Shown: one piece after another, positions 32,678-44,522 of the stretch | How the letters are laid out: each line of letters opens with the position of its first letter | Position numbering within the stretch: position 1 is the first letter of the stretch | Source: Microthyrium microscopicum | Taxonomy: Eukaryota > Ascomycota > Dothideomycetes > Microthyriales > Microthyriaceae | Direction: 5' to 3' | Length of the DNA: 64,000 bases | Assembly (NCBI GenBank): GCA_010405405.1 | Contig: MU004238.1 | Span: 73,530 to 137,529, forward strand | The notes under the pieces: model-generated | What the model was told of the DNA's origin: nothing | The model's database searches: none | Seen by the model: the letters and a program-made list of their open reading frames with translations, nothing else | Position numbers and translations under genes: made by a program

Positions 32678-35519
32678 ATGACAAGTCGAGTGCTTTTTGC
32701 ACGCCTCTCCCCTCTCGCCCGTCGCCATGCTTACCAACTACGACCAGCCATTGCGCGGTCAGTCGCCCCGCGCTTCAACTACTCCAATGTACCAGCTGCG
32801 CGGGCAATATCCTTTGCACGCGTGCTGCCGAAGCTTTTCAGCAAGTTTGCGACGTTAGGCGCGGTCGGGGGAGGAGCTACAATTGCTGGCATGGTCTACA
32901 TCCAAAATCAGGCATCAGCGGGAGTAACATATATTTCCGATCTTTTCAACAAAACAAAGACTGGAGCGGAGAGCGTGGCCGGCGAAGTCTATGGTGGAGC
33001 TTCTGATACAGTAAGCCGGCTACAAAGAGGCTGGCTAGCAACGAAAGATAAGATAGAAACGCCGCAGTGGTTGCAAGATATCCTTGAAGGCAAAGATGCA
33101 GGCGTGGGAGGGTCGAGACAAGACAAAGGCTCGCCTGAACCTGAGGGAGAGCCACCAAAGCAAAGTGGAGCTGGTCCGGCTGCCGCAGGCGCTGGTGCTG
33201 CAGTGGCTTTTGGCTATAATTCGGATGACGAAGGAGATGAGAAACAACAAGAAAGAATTGCTCGAGACGATCAAATGATGCTCTTGACCAAGAAGATGAT
33301 CCAGATACGGAGTCTCTTACAATCAATTGGCCAGTCAGAATCACTTACGTTGCCATCAATCGTTGTCATTGGATCCCAATCATCTGGAAAGAGTTCTGTC
33401 CTGGAAGCCATAGTTGGGCACGAGTTTCTGCCAAAAGGCAATAACATGGTTACTCGAAGACCTATTGAACTTACTCTGGTCAACACTCCCAATGCGCAAG
33501 CTGAATTTGCCGAATTTCCTGCCATGGGACTAGGACGGATCACCGATTTTTCACAGGTTCAAAAGACACTTACAGATCTCAACCTTGCAGTTCCTGCTGA
33601 GCAGTGTGTATCAGACGAACCCATTCAACTGCAAATATACTCACCAAATGTTCCCGATCTTTCGTTAATAGATCTGCCAGGCTATATTCAAGTCACTGGA
33701 ATGGATCAACCTCCGGAGCTAAAAGAGAAAATCGCTGCATTGTGTGAGAAGTATATTCAACCACCTAATGTCATCTTAGCCATATCAGCTGCTGATGTGG
33801 ATCTTGCCAATTCGACCGCACTTCGAGCAAGTAGACGTGTTGACCCGAGAGGAGAACGAACCATTGGAGTCATCACTAAGATGGATTTGGTTGATGCCAA
33901 TCGAGGTCTCAGTATGCTCATGGACAAAAAGTACCCACTCCGTCTTGGATATGTTGGTGTCGTATGTCGAGTACCAACTTCCGGCGCTACCATGCTCTTC
34001 AATCGAGGCAACAGCAACATTAGTGATGCTGTCGTCAAGAACGAAAAAGCGTACTTCTCATCACATCCGGAATTCGCGCCCAATTCGCCCGTGTCAACTG
34101 GCACTTTGACGCTTAAACAGAAGCTAATGCATGTTCTCGAGCAAACAATGGCCTCCAGCCTAAAGGAAACTAGTGAAGTCGTTCGACAGGAGCTCGCAGA
34201 GGCAACATACGAATTCAAAGTTCAGTACAACGATCGTCCGCTATCCGCAGAGACATACCTCGCTGAGAGCTTAGATTCATTCAAGCACTCCTTCCGTGGT
34301 TTCGCCGACGACTTTGGTCGAGAACAAGTACGAGCACTCTTGAAGCACGAATTGGATCAACAAGTACTCAACATTCTTGCACAAAAATACTGGAATAGAC
34401 CACTTGAAGACATAACGCCCCCATTGCCTGAGACTGATCCACTTACCGACCTACCTAAAGCCGATCCTGAACATCCCCTATGGCACCTAAAGCTCGACAC
34501 TTCAACCTCCTCTCTTACCAAGCTCGGAATCGGGCGTCTTGCTACAACAGTTGTTGCAGCTTCTCTCCAGACTCATATTGACAGTCTCATCGGCAATTCT
34601 ACCTTTGCTGCCCATCCTTTCGCCAGACAGGCCATCACAGAAGCATCAACCAGCATTTTGCGGGATCTTTCTTATGATATTGCGGACGAACTTGAGATCT
34701 GCGTCAAGCCTTACAAGTATAGAATACATTTGGAAGACTCAGAGTGGTCTAAAGGCAGGGAAAACATTTCCAAAGTGCTGAAGAATGAATTAAAAGACTG
34801 TGAGAATGCTATCAAATATGTAGAGGACCAAGTTGGTGGCAAGCGGAAGCTACGAGATGTCATGGGTTTTATCGACCGAGTTCGCAGTGGACAGGTGGTG
34901 CTCGAAGGAAATGGTGTGGGTGGAGCAGGCGGTTTCAGTGCTGCTTTGCTCACTAAAGGTTTGTTTTGTTATCTTACCCCTTTCTCCATAACCAAGTTCT
35001 AACAACTTTCCAGGACGCGAAGCTGTATTCCTTCGAGACCGCGCTGGTATAATTCGACTACGCCTAACAGCAGTCAAGTCGAAGCAGTGCGCATCGAAAA
35101 ATAACAAATACTACTGCCCTGAAGTGTTCTTGGATGCCGTGGCAGACAAACTCACCACTACTGCCGATCTCTTCTTGGATGCAGAAATGCTCTCAAAGTT
35201 CTACTACAGCGTAGGTCTTCCCACTAACCTGGATAAAATGCACAATCTCTAACCTCAGCACTAGTTTCCACGAGAGCTAGACACGAGGCTCGGTCGCTCA
35301 TTAACGAAATCAGACATCGAGCGATTTGCTCGCGAAGATCCCAAAATCAAGAGACATCTCGACGTCGTTCGAAGAAAGGAGCTTCTAGAGCACGTGCTGA
35401 AAGAAATGGAAGGCTTGAGGCAATTGGAAAACGGAGCACGAGTGAGAAGTGGTCGACGCCCGCGTTCCGATAGTGGTGAATCTAGCCAAAAGCGCGGCTG
35501 GGGAGTATTTAGTAGATAG
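32678..35519 (+). CDS. MGM1: Mitochondrial dynamin-like GTPase Mgm1 (OPA1 homologue)
   Basis: Three exons (32678-34958, 35014-35210, 35265-35519) give 910 aa; yeast Mgm1 has 902. It drives fusion of the mitochondrial inner membrane and shapes cristae. The N-terminus is an Arg/Ala-rich presequence (MTSRVLFARLSPLARRHAYQ), then a membrane anchor (about 60-78, LGAVGGGATIAGMVY), then a Gly/Ala-rich hydrophobic stretch (AGPAAAGAGAAVAFGY) before an acidic segment. That stretch is where rhomboid protease cleaves the yeast protein to make the short form. The GTPase domain has GSQSSGKSS (P-loop, about 232), the DLPGY switch and TKMD. The middle and C-terminal effector regions follow (CPEVFLDAVADKL, then EHVLKEMEGLRQLE). 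The first intron donor is GTTTGT, weaker than usual. Confidence 0.96.
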
Positions 35520-36020
35520 CAATCCGTGCATTGGTAGTGTTTTTGTAGTACTGGCGTTTCTGGATGAACGATACCAGGTCGGGATATAGCAGCAGGACTA
35601 GTCGCAGCTCCTTGTATGATGAAGATAGAATGCAACCACGCAGCTCTTTGTTACTTCTGTCAGCGCACTGTGTCCGCTCTTGTGGATGGCTGAAGTATAT
35701 GCGAACTAGACATAAAGTGTGGTTGTGCTCGACTCCCTTTTATGCGATGGATACGTTAAATGATGTCGTGAACTGATTCAATATTCTCACTGTGAAGCTG
35801 CCTGTAATGTGCATTATTCATTCGTAGGTGTTTGCGCTTTCAATGAAGCTCTCCTCTTCTCCTTGCCATTGGCAACCCTTTTCCACCTTAATCCATACAC
35901 TGGCGCTTCCAACGAAGCTGGTCTGTTCTTCTTACAAATAACCTGGCTTGTCCCCTTTTGATTCGTGCTTTCAGAGGAAGCTGCTCTCTTTTTGTTCCTC
36001 AAAAAAGCCCCCCAGTCCTA
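35520..36020. other. Convergent spacer, with an in-frame tail after the bZIP stop codons
   Basis: This lies between the 3' ends of MGM1 (+) and the bZIP gene (-). On the minus strand, positions 35814-36020 stay open in the bZIP frame directly after its TAA stop, apart from a second stop (TAG) immediately after the first. Three imperfect copies of a roughly 20-bp repeat (35834-35854, 35903-35923, 35965-35986) fall in that stretch. Confidence 0.5.
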
Positions 36021-37750
36021 TTAGTCCTCCCTGATCCGCACAAATCGTTCCCACAACGGAAACTCCTCTCGAAACGCCGGTCCCAAGCTCCAATTATTCA
36101 ATTCTCGAATATGTGCTTCAAACAACGGGCTTACTATTAGCGGCTGCTCACCACCTGGGCCGACGGGTACGCTTGTGTCGTAGGCTAGGCACATATCATC
36201 ACTATATGGCCAGTTGATGGAGAATGTGGTCGTGTAGGGGACGAAGAATACGTCGAAGGGGACAGAGGGAACTTGCATTATTGTTGCGTCGCGAAGACGC
36301 GGCCTGGTCATTGTTAATGGAAAAGCTGAAAAACTTTTGCAGACAGTTGCTGAGAGAGATGCAAAACCGGTGGAGCAAGGGGAGAGAATTGGAGGGAACT
36401 TACCAGGGCAAGTGGTCCATCCATGCTGGATGCGGTACAATGATTGATGACGCTGGTGGGACGGAGTATGATGGGAGGAGCTCGTAGTTCTCACGTGTTG
36501 GATGGATCTGCCATCGCATCACGGTGTGCATCACATATGTTACTGCTACCTGCTCTGGCACACGCGAAATGTCTGGAAATGTCTGGAGGATGTCTGTGAA
36601 GAACTTGGAAAGCGGATGTGCGTTGAAGGTGGACTTTGGGTTTGCGAGGCTGTTAAATGTCGAATGTACTGGGCCGGCGAGCTCGCTGGGCGAGACACCT
36701 TCTGCTGCGAGACGCTGGCTTTTCACGAGGTAGTCGAGGAGGAGAACATCCAGGGCGCATGATTCAGTGACTCGTGGCAGTATCGTGTAGACAGGCGGGA
36801 TTGCGCCCGGGCTGCTAGTGGGTGGTGTTTGCCTTGTGTTATAGGGGACACGCACAAATTTAGTGTTGGTGTTATCGATCACGAAGCCGACTGAATGCCG
36901 TTCATCACCAGGCTGGTAGGCTTCGCCCCCTAATCCGGGACGTGGAGACTGGTCGACAAAGTTTGATGGACTAGGCGATACCCATGAGCGTCCAGGTACT
37001 GCTGCGGTGGCTGGTGGTGTGCCTCCATATGAGCGAGTTGTCTGTGTTCCAGGAGAAGAAGCTTGGGCAAGTGGCGATTGAATTGCAGGTATTGATGCTG
37101 GAATATATGGCGGGCCTTGCATGGGAGGGAGAGTGGCTGATGGTCCTCCATTGCCGGGCGTAGCTCGTTCGCTGGCGGAAACTAAAGCTGTATAGACGTT
37201 AGATCTCGTACACTATCTTCGTATAAGGTGCATATGCATACCGTCAAGTCCAGACAATGAGGTAAGCGAGGCTCCTGATTGCGGATTAAGCAGATTAGAT
37301 GCTTGAAGCATCTTTCTTTTAAGTTCTTCATTTTCTGCTTGGATGATTTCTTTTTGCCTTATTACCGCCTGTAGCTCTTGATAGGGTTGAGATAGCTCAT
37401 ATTCCCTAATCTTGTCATTGAGTCTGTCGATTTGATGTTTGGTTCGTTCACGTATTGCTCGTTGTGCCTAAGAGAAGCAAGCATTCCAGTAAGCTTAAGG
37501 ATATGGCGAATGGGGGGAATAGTGCGGGTTTATACAACAGGTGCATTGTTTACATGTGGCGACAAAGGTCATATTAAGGGGATAAACGCACTTCACGGTC
37601 ATTCCTTCGCTTCTTCTCGAGTTGTTCTGGAGTAAGGCTGGCAACACTGCGTGATGATATTGTACCACCACGTTTCTTAGCGCCTGCTCCACGGGGATTG
37701 GTGTTGCTAACTGTAGGGCTTGGAGCATCTGCAGGGCTGTCCTCCTCCAT
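36021..37750 (-). CDS. bZIP transcription factor with C-terminal DUF3425 domain
   Basis: Four exons (37592-37750, 37242-37467, 36404-37187, 36021-36303), with introns of 124, 54 and 100 bp, give 483 aa. The basic region and zipper span about residues 45-105: KKRRNDREAQRAIRERTKHQIDRL, then a leucine-type heptad region (ELQAVIRQKEIIQAENEELKRKML). In the AP-1-type signature NxxAQRxxR the Asn is Asp here (DREAQRAIR), which to my knowledge is usual in this DUF3425 subfamily. The first intron splits the basic region. A Pro/Ser/Thr-rich linker follows, then the DUF3425 part (ALDVLLLDYLVKSQRL, then MRWQIHPTRENYELLPSY, then HPAWMDHLPWPRLRDATI, then FREEFPLWERFVRIRED). It probably regulates stress or secondary metabolism genes; targets are unknown. 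Confidence 0.92.
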
Positions 37751-38530
37751 TGCGCTTGGGACGATTGATGGCGTAGAGGAAGTGGTGGTTATTCATGACT
37801 CATAAAGGAGGTTGAAGCAGGAAAAGAGTTGCCGTTCACGACTCATACTAAGCCGTCAGCCAACCGACTCAGCCAATCAGACGCGTCGGAGCTGCAAAGC
37901 GCCTTCAGGGTTAGGGTCACTCAATATAAATCTAGATCTCACCTCGCTCACATGCTTGCTTTGTTACAGCTAGTTCCTGGCTTACCACTCCATTGGAACA
38001 CGGGAATAAGACGACAAGATGGATCTGAAGCTTGATAGTATTCAGCGAAGAGTACCCGACCGTACGACGTTCTAGTTCTTGGCAGTACTCAGGTTGAGGT
38101 TGTACGAGTCGACTGACTACTCCTCGACTACTTCATGATACAACTCCGGGGAACCGCTTTTAGTGTCTGTTACTCTGCATATGATCAGCTCCCTATTTAC
38201 CACCCGTGGCGACAAGACGACAGGCACCTTAAGCCGGCGAAACTCTCTATTCTTCGACGACATTTCTAACAAGGCATACATACCTAGGTAGTTGACTAAC
38301 TTGCCAGGTTAGCATGGCCCGCAGATGGAGCCAAAGGTCAGAAAAACCAACTTGTTTTCCAATTTTGACATCTAACTTGAATTTCACGGAAATATCAAAG
38401 TGAGTAGAAAAAGCTGTTTGATGGCCAAGCTCCAAATAAAAGTTTTTGCTGATCTCAACTGATAGTGAAAAATTATGTACAGTATCCTAAAAACTACAAG
38501 CTAATAACATGAAAGTGTTAAGTACAGTCG
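37751..38530. other. bZIP gene promoter and 3' region of the GPI-protein gene
   Basis: These 780 bp lie between two tandem minus-strand genes. I see no gene. The stretch should hold the promoter of the bZIP factor. Confidence 0.5.
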
Positions 38531-40482
38531 CTACAATAACATCAAGAGCGCAGCAAATCCTGCTATACAACTCGACACCATATTGAGTGAAGTAACACTG
38601 GCGCCGCCAGTATATACTTCAGGTTGTTTTGACTTGGGCGACGACCCCAACGGCAAATCTGAAGACGAGTCTGACGATGATCCGGAAGATTGTTCATGAG
38701 TTGCATATAAAGGATCAATCATTCCATCAATACCATCGTCTCCATGGCCCGGAGAGCCACTGGACCCGCCCAAACCACCCTTACTCCGTCCTCCTCTAGA
38801 TGAAGATGAACCTGTAGCGGCTGGCATATCTGTGCTCAGTGTCATACTGGCCCCGTCAACAACGAGAACTTGTCGACCCTCCGGTGCGGATTTGAGCGCT
38901 ACGTTCATTTTGTGTTCTCCGTGACTGCCAACTGTCACCTCGATGGGCGCGCCATTGGCTTCTAAGACTTGTCCATCATCCGCTATCCACGAGCCTTTAC
39001 CCGTGGATGTAAAGACATGACCATTAATGACTAATGGTGTACTTTCATGTCCTCCAGGATGGTCAACATGTCCTTGCGAGCTGCCAATTCCAGAGCTGGC
39101 ACCGGGATTGCTCATTCCAAGCGCAGGTCCAAGTACACCCGCCGCGATACTGCTAGCGATAGCTGATGGTTGCGCCTGCTGTGACTGCTGCTGTCTTGGT
39201 CCAGGCCCATCGAGTTGTGCCGTTAGTCCTGTGATCATGGGCATGGCAATGCCGGCGCCAGATGCTGGAGCTGATACAGGTGCGGGCTTTGGAGTAGCTG
39301 ATGTTTCTTTGTGGACTTGCATGATGCCTCCGTCTTTATCACCCGGTCCATCGAGCGTCGACGCTGGTTTCTTAGTAAGTAAGATATTCGGCGCAATGCC
39401 TGGATATTTGGAGCCGGAGACTGTGGAAGTGGTTGTCGTGGTCAAGTACTCGATGGCACTTATTTGAGTGATACTGGCTGTCTTGTCTGGTTGGCCGAAT
39501 ACTCCGCAAACGCCCATGGCAGGGATGGGAGGAAACAGTTTGGTGAATTCCATGGGATCGACATGCTGATATCTTTCTGGTACGAGACGCCAGTGGACAG
39601 TGTCTGCTGCGGCTTTGTTGGCGCCAGAGCTGAGTGGAGACTCTGGCGATCCAAAAGAGTATATTTGGGCATTGGCGATGGTTGTGAGATTGACTTGCGC
39701 GGCGCCTCCTGAGGTGCAAGGAGCTCCTGGTGCTTCTGTTATGGCTGGGGGACCCCCTATCAAGGTCATAGTGGTTGGTGTTATTGTTACTGGCGTAGGA
39801 TATGCGCTTCAAAAGGTTAGTTGGCGCAGACTGGCTAAAGAAAAATGACGTACACAGTGATACTCGTGGCGCCGGCCTCCAAAGATGTGATTACAACGCC
39901 TGCCTTGTTGACGGCGAATCTGTTTCGCGCAACCTCTTCATCGTTGGCTCCATAGTCGAAATGTCGAACGGTCCCTGTTACATTTGGCCAAAATTGTGGG
40001 TTGACGACAAGAGTCACTGTTTCCACCGTCTTTGTAGCCGTTATCTGTACTGACTGCCACTTATACACTGTGATATCTGGTAGCGCGACGGCGCATTGTG
40101 ATGCACATTGTGACTGCGCAGGTTGGATTTCAGAGGAGATGTATATGGCTTCTGATGATGATGCGACTGGAGGAGTTGATGCTGGGAGCTCGAAATCTGT
40201 CTCGCCAGCAACTATCGACGATGCGGAGTTCGCTTTCGTTGGCTGAGGAACTTCTACGCTCATGTCAGATATTGCCAAGATAAGAAAGAGCATGTCCTCT
40301 TACCTGCATTGATCCTGTATTCCTGGCTCGGTGATAGCGTGTTGTTGCTGATTATTGGTACGAAACCTGCATTATGAGCTTTGCCCCTCAAGAAACACTG
40401 TAAACTTACTTGTAGAATTAGATGGGATAGCTCCCCTAACAAAAGAATAACAAAAGAACAGAAGCACGAAAGAGAGCGTCAT
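38531..40482 (-). CDS. Large Ser/Thr/Pro-rich extracellular protein, probably GPI-anchored (603 aa)
   Basis: Four exons (40410-40482, 40304-40366, 39854-40253, 38531-39806) with introns of 43, 50 and 47 bp. The start MTLSFVLLFFCYSFVRG is a clear signal peptide. The body has N-glycosylation sites and a repeat-like beta module (PLVINGHVFTSTGKGSWI, then VLEANGAPIEV, then VLVVDGASMTL). A Gly/Ser-rich linker (GSSSSRGGRSKGGLGGSSGS) follows, and the protein ends SLNMVSSCIAGFAALLMLL, a typical GPI-attachment signal with no cytosolic tail. The role is unknown; such proteins sit in the fungal cell wall or plasma membrane. The INGHVFTS type of module also appears in the 486-aa protein at 44863-46426, suggesting a shared family. 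It is divergent from the Cys/Ser-rich membrane protein gene that starts at 42000. Confidence 0.82.
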
Positions 40483-41999
40483 GATGGGTCTACATCAGCA
40501 CTGAAAGTATGCAAAACGAATTGGTGGTTAGTCTTGGAAGAGCAACTTGTCACAGAATAGCTTGCACATAGAGTGAGGCACAGCATCGTAGCAGAATTAG
40601 GTGGTTCAGCAAACTTGCGACAATGTTGTACAGAACCGGGCAAGTTCATATTCAAAATAAATGAAGCCAGGTTGTTGTTTGGCTGGAATGGACAGCCTTG
40701 GGGGCGAGATCTCAACAGTCCGCGCGAGCCCTGGTGTCTTATTTTACTTTCATATAGACTCGAAGAGTGGACGTGATTTGGGCCCACATGTTACTTTAAA
40801 GAGATACGGTTCTGAGCTCGATATGTCTTGCCCTGGCAAGTTATAATTGGCAGCAAGTAATGTAGATTACTTTTGGGAGAGTAAGATGAGACGATGTACA
40901 GTGGCTCCAACAAAGTCTGAATAGAAGCTGGTCTTCGATGAAAGTTGCCCTTGCTCAGGACGATCTACTTTCAGTATAGTACTTCTCCCTTGCAATGTGC
41001 GACTTAGTTAGCTGTTACATGTACGTCAGACTTCTATTAAAGCGAAAAGCTGGGTCCTTTTACGGGGATGGAGCTAGTGTTGCAAGATATTTAAGTCTCA
41101 CTCTCCAGATATTCGGTAAAAACTTAATTGATTGTCTTACTTGACCTACGTTATAGGAGGCATTGGCCCCCGTAAGTGCCATGCACATTAATTGACCGCG
41201 AAAGTAGGTTGTTGGTTACAACTTACCAGTCTTCCAAGATAATCAGCCTTATAGTGCAGTGAGGCATATCAATATGGTATTGAAAGGAAACATTGTTAGC
41301 CATTCAGGCTGTCTATGCTAACGCAGAAATGGGTACCGTTCAAAGGAGTCTATCAAATTTGCATTCCAGTTGTCATTGCCAATTTTCAGTCGGTACTCAG
41401 TTGTTATAACCCACGTATAGAGAACGGGATATGACCACAGACACTGCCTATTTTTGGACGCAAATATGGAATTACATTGGCTCTTTTGCGACTCAAATGT
41501 AGTATCTTCCTTTCGAGTAGTTTTTCAACAATTGATCAAAAAAATGGAGACAATTCAAATGCAAATATAAGAGCTCGGAATTGGCATGCTGGCCACAGGT
41601 CACCAAAACTGCAGACAGTCTCTGGCTTCACGCTAGGCTGCTAAAGAGAGTGCTTTGAAGACTGTGCCTACTTTTACTTCTGCATCAGCACAAAAGAAAT
41701 GTGCAGTTCAGGACGCAGGAAAGAAAAGAGAGACCAATTTTATTCCATGAGGCTGGGCTGTGCAGACGCCAGCTCAACGCCATGATCTCCAACGACCACT
41801 GATCAGCCTGGAAAAGCTGCAGTCCATGAGATCCTGCCGTACCGACGGAAAACGCTGGAGTCACGAGGTTGGTTAGAAGTAAAAGCCTGACGTTCGGTTT
41901 CAGTTCTTGACTTGCTTGATCTCCATTACCTCGCACTTATATACCTAGGTGCCTATATTTAACGCTGAATTTCAGCACGAACTCTGCAGTGATATCACA
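40483..41999. promoter_or_regulatory. Long divergent promoter region (1.5 kb)
   Basis: This separates the two divergent cell-surface genes starting at 40482 (-) and 42000 (+). No convincing open frame, repeat or named motif was found. Its length compared with the other divergent spacers (0.4-0.8 kb) suggests regulated rather than constitutive expression, which is inference. Confidence 0.4.
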
Positions 42000-43070
42000 A
42001 TGACACGAAGCGGCGGTAGCTTCAAATCGATTATCCGTCATCTTCAACTACTACTACTCCTCGCATCAGATATAGTCCTAGCGGTGCAATACCCAGCCGC
42101 CCAGCCATGCTTCGATTCTGCTTCGGCCTCAGCAGGTTGCGATGAGTCTGCCAGCGGCGCAATTTTCAATGCTTGTGCCTGTGCTAATACAGGCAACTGG
42201 CTGGGTCTCAGCGCAGCATGTATCGAAGCCAACGACAAGACGGATTCTCTCTCTGCCATATACAGTTCCCTACAGACCAACTGTGCCGGCACCAACAACC
42301 CGATCGCCTACTCATTGGATCAATGGCTCGCAGCGGCAGGTGGCTCGGGGACAACAACGACAACGAGCCAGGCGAAGACAAGTAGCCAGCCTGTTACGGT
42401 TGCCAGCAACTCTCACACTACAAGTTCGCAGGTCCCAAGTTCCGTAACAGGTTCATCGTCAGCGTCAGTGGTGACAAGCATTCAGTCCGGCTCTACTGTC
42501 GTTGCAACACTGGGTCCTTTATCTACCACTTCAGCCTCACCAGCTCCATCACCAACAAGCAAGTCAAAGCTGAACACCCAATCCATCGTTGGTATTGCGA
42601 TTGGAATTCCTTGTTTTCTTGCTCTACTCGCTCTACTTGGATTTATCCTCTGGCGAGCACGCAAGCAGAAAAAAGAGTCTCTCATGCAAGAAGAAGTGGT
42701 TGCTTACAATCCGTACTATTATTCAGGCGAAGCCACCGTGGTTACAACAAAGAGTCGACATTCAACTACTCCCACGCTCGTGCGGGACAGCGTATCGCAG
42801 CTCGGCCAACCAAAATACAGTGACTATCGAGCGTCGCCGGGAAGTTATGCTACAGACCAGCCGGAGCTTATATCTCATCCAAGGCCAGATGGGGTATCAC
42901 AAGCTGATCAACAACGATGCAGTGGCTACTGGACGCCATCGGGGACTTACTTCTCAGACCAGCCAGGGTTTGCTTCTGATCCACAATCTGATCCAGTAGA
43001 ATTGCAAGCACCCGTAACCAGGCCAGTAGAGATGCCAGATCAGTCGGCGCATGGTCCAGTATGGAGATGA
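42000..43070 (+). CDS. Single-pass plasma-membrane protein with Cys-rich ectodomain and Ser/Thr stalk (sensor-like)
   Basis: This is one exon of 356 aa from the ATG at 42000. That start gives a good signal peptide (RHLQLLLLLASDIVLA); an in-frame ATG 51 bp upstream (41949) would bury it and is disfavoured. The order is: a Cys-containing ectodomain (about 36-100, C residues in FNACACANTG, AACIEAND, LQTNCAGTNN), a Ser/Thr stalk of about 80 residues, a transmembrane helix (about 198-221, SIVGIAIGIPCFLALLALLGFILW), a basic stop (RARKQKK), and a 130-residue cytosolic tail with Tyr/Pro/Ser-rich repeats (PKYSDYRASPGSYATDQPE and CSGYWTPSGTYFSDQPG). The layout resembles fungal WSC/Mid2-type wall-stress sensors, but the cysteine spacing is not a clear WSC domain. 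Confidence 0.75.
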   Translation: MTRSGGSFKSIIRHLQLLLLLASDIVLAVQYPAAQPCFDSASASAGCDESASGAIFNACACANTGNWLGLSAACIEANDKTDSLSAIYSSLQTNCAGTNNPIAYSLDQWLAAAGGSGTTTTTSQAKTSSQPVTVASNSHTTSSQVPSSVTGSSSASVVTSIQSGSTVVATLGPLSTTSASPAPSPTSKSKLNTQSIVGIAIGIPCFLALLALLGFILWRARKQKKESLMQEEVVAYNPYYYSGEATVVTTKSRHSTTPTLVRDSVSQLGQPKYSDYRASPGSYATDQPELISHPRPDGVSQADQQRCSGYWTPSGTYFSDQPGFASDPQSDPVELQAPVTRPVEMPDQSAHGPVWR

Positions 43071-43295
43071 TGAACTTTGAGGACAAGATTTGTTCAAGCA
43101 AATCAAGTCTTTTGTGCGACGACAACCAGTTCAATGGAATGCCAATGTGATTTCTTTGTCCTTAGCACGTTCCTGAATTATGATTTGAAGAAAGGACGCA
43201 AACAGTTCATTGTTCTCCGTTCTAACCCTCCAGTATTTGCGACTTCGTGTATTTCAAATCAATAAATGTCAACCTGAAGCATTGCAAAAGCGATC

Positions 43296-44522
43296 ATGGC
43301 ATCAGAGCAGGCTCCAACGGCGAAAGAGGCGGAAGCTGCTGAAGCTGATGCCTTTCATACCACCTGCTCTCAAGCAATAAATTACCTTCTAACACGAAAC
43401 ACTTGGGACGATCCCGAAGTGATCCAGCGTGTGATCACGATCAAGAAGAGTCTGATAACATTATCGCCCTTTGGGAGGACAACACATACTGCAGACACAA
43501 AACCTCAACTATCGCAGGAACTTGCAAAGCTACTTGAGATATGGCGTACGCACCTCATCGACCTGCAGATTCGCAGATTTCCCCGAGCAGTAAGTTATGC
43601 CCCGTGAATGAAACCAGATGTTCAAGGCCTAATTCATGATCCTTAGCTCTCGTCCTCCGATAGAACTGGTATCCAAAACCTTCTCGGCCTCGAATTCGAC
43701 TTTACAGGCTGGACGATCCCAAACACGGATAACATCACAGACGACGAAGAGAAATATAACGACTTGGTGGTATATCTCTACCAGTCCGCGTTCTCCATGT
43801 TGCTATTCAGTGCTCTGCGCATGTGGCTACTTGGTCAAACGCCAGATGATGTTAACGTAGCAAGAGCACACAACTTTTCGAGTACTATGACCGCCCTATT
43901 CTACCGGAAACTTTCACAAGCGGAGTATGACAATGAGCGAACCAATATGATCAAGAGCGGAGACTTTGATAAAGGTGCCCAGGAGGATTATGAAAACGAA
44001 ACCATACAGGATAGAATTCTTCTGCGGACAGAGGTCAATGTCGACTTTATCAATATCGTCTGTGGATCTGCAGAACGAGAGCAGGCGATGATTGATTTGA
44101 TTGAGGATTTATTCTACACATTCTTCGACTACGATACCAGCGAACCTTGGAAAGGTGATCCTGATGATGCGTGTATGACGGATGGAGATTTGAATGCTTT
44201 GAAGGAGAAAGCAATAATTCACATTGACACTACAGACAACTTGCTCCAGCAGCTAGTCACCACGGCTGTGTTATCAACGAGCCCTTCGTATTTCCTCATT
44301 GCCGATCGGCTACAGTTTACTCGCCGCTTTCTGCGCAAGTCTCCTGGTGCGGAGCTGAACATGACTCATGCTATTCAGCAGTATGTGGAGGGTGACATCA
44401 GGCAGGAAATCAACCAGCATGAAGTATTTTGGAGGAGATGTGGTGAAGAATTTCGAAGGCTTAGGAGTGTTTCGGAAGCGGCAATGGCAGCGCGTCGGGC
44501 ACGAAATGTGGGAAGCAGCTAG
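43296..44522 (+). CDS. Unrecognised fungal protein, 389 aa
   Basis: Two exons (43296-43589 and 43647-44522) are separated by a 57-bp intron (GTAAGT...CCTTAG). The joined text FPRA-LSSSDRTGIQNLLGLEFDF is continuous. I do not recognise a domain. The protein is acidic and mostly helical; it has no signal peptide or membrane helix and only a few cysteines. Its C-terminal half is rich in charged helices (EQAMIDLIEDLFYTFFDYD, then QEINQHEVFWRRCGEEFRRLRS). It is probably cytosolic. It is the one gene in this 11-kb surface-protein stretch without an export signal. It starts about 225 bp after the sensor-like gene on the same strand and converges with the GPI-protein gene. Confidence 0.7.

Noticed and set aside
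32313-32681. 122-codon frame before MGM1 as a protein-coding gene
   Set aside because: It begins at TTG; only the short ATG-initiated parts (from 32526 or 32670) are plausible, and then as upstream frames rather than a gene.
41949-41999. Upstream in-frame ATG as start of the sensor-like protein
   Set aside because: It would place 17 polar residues before the signal peptide; the ATG at 42000 gives a normal secreted start.
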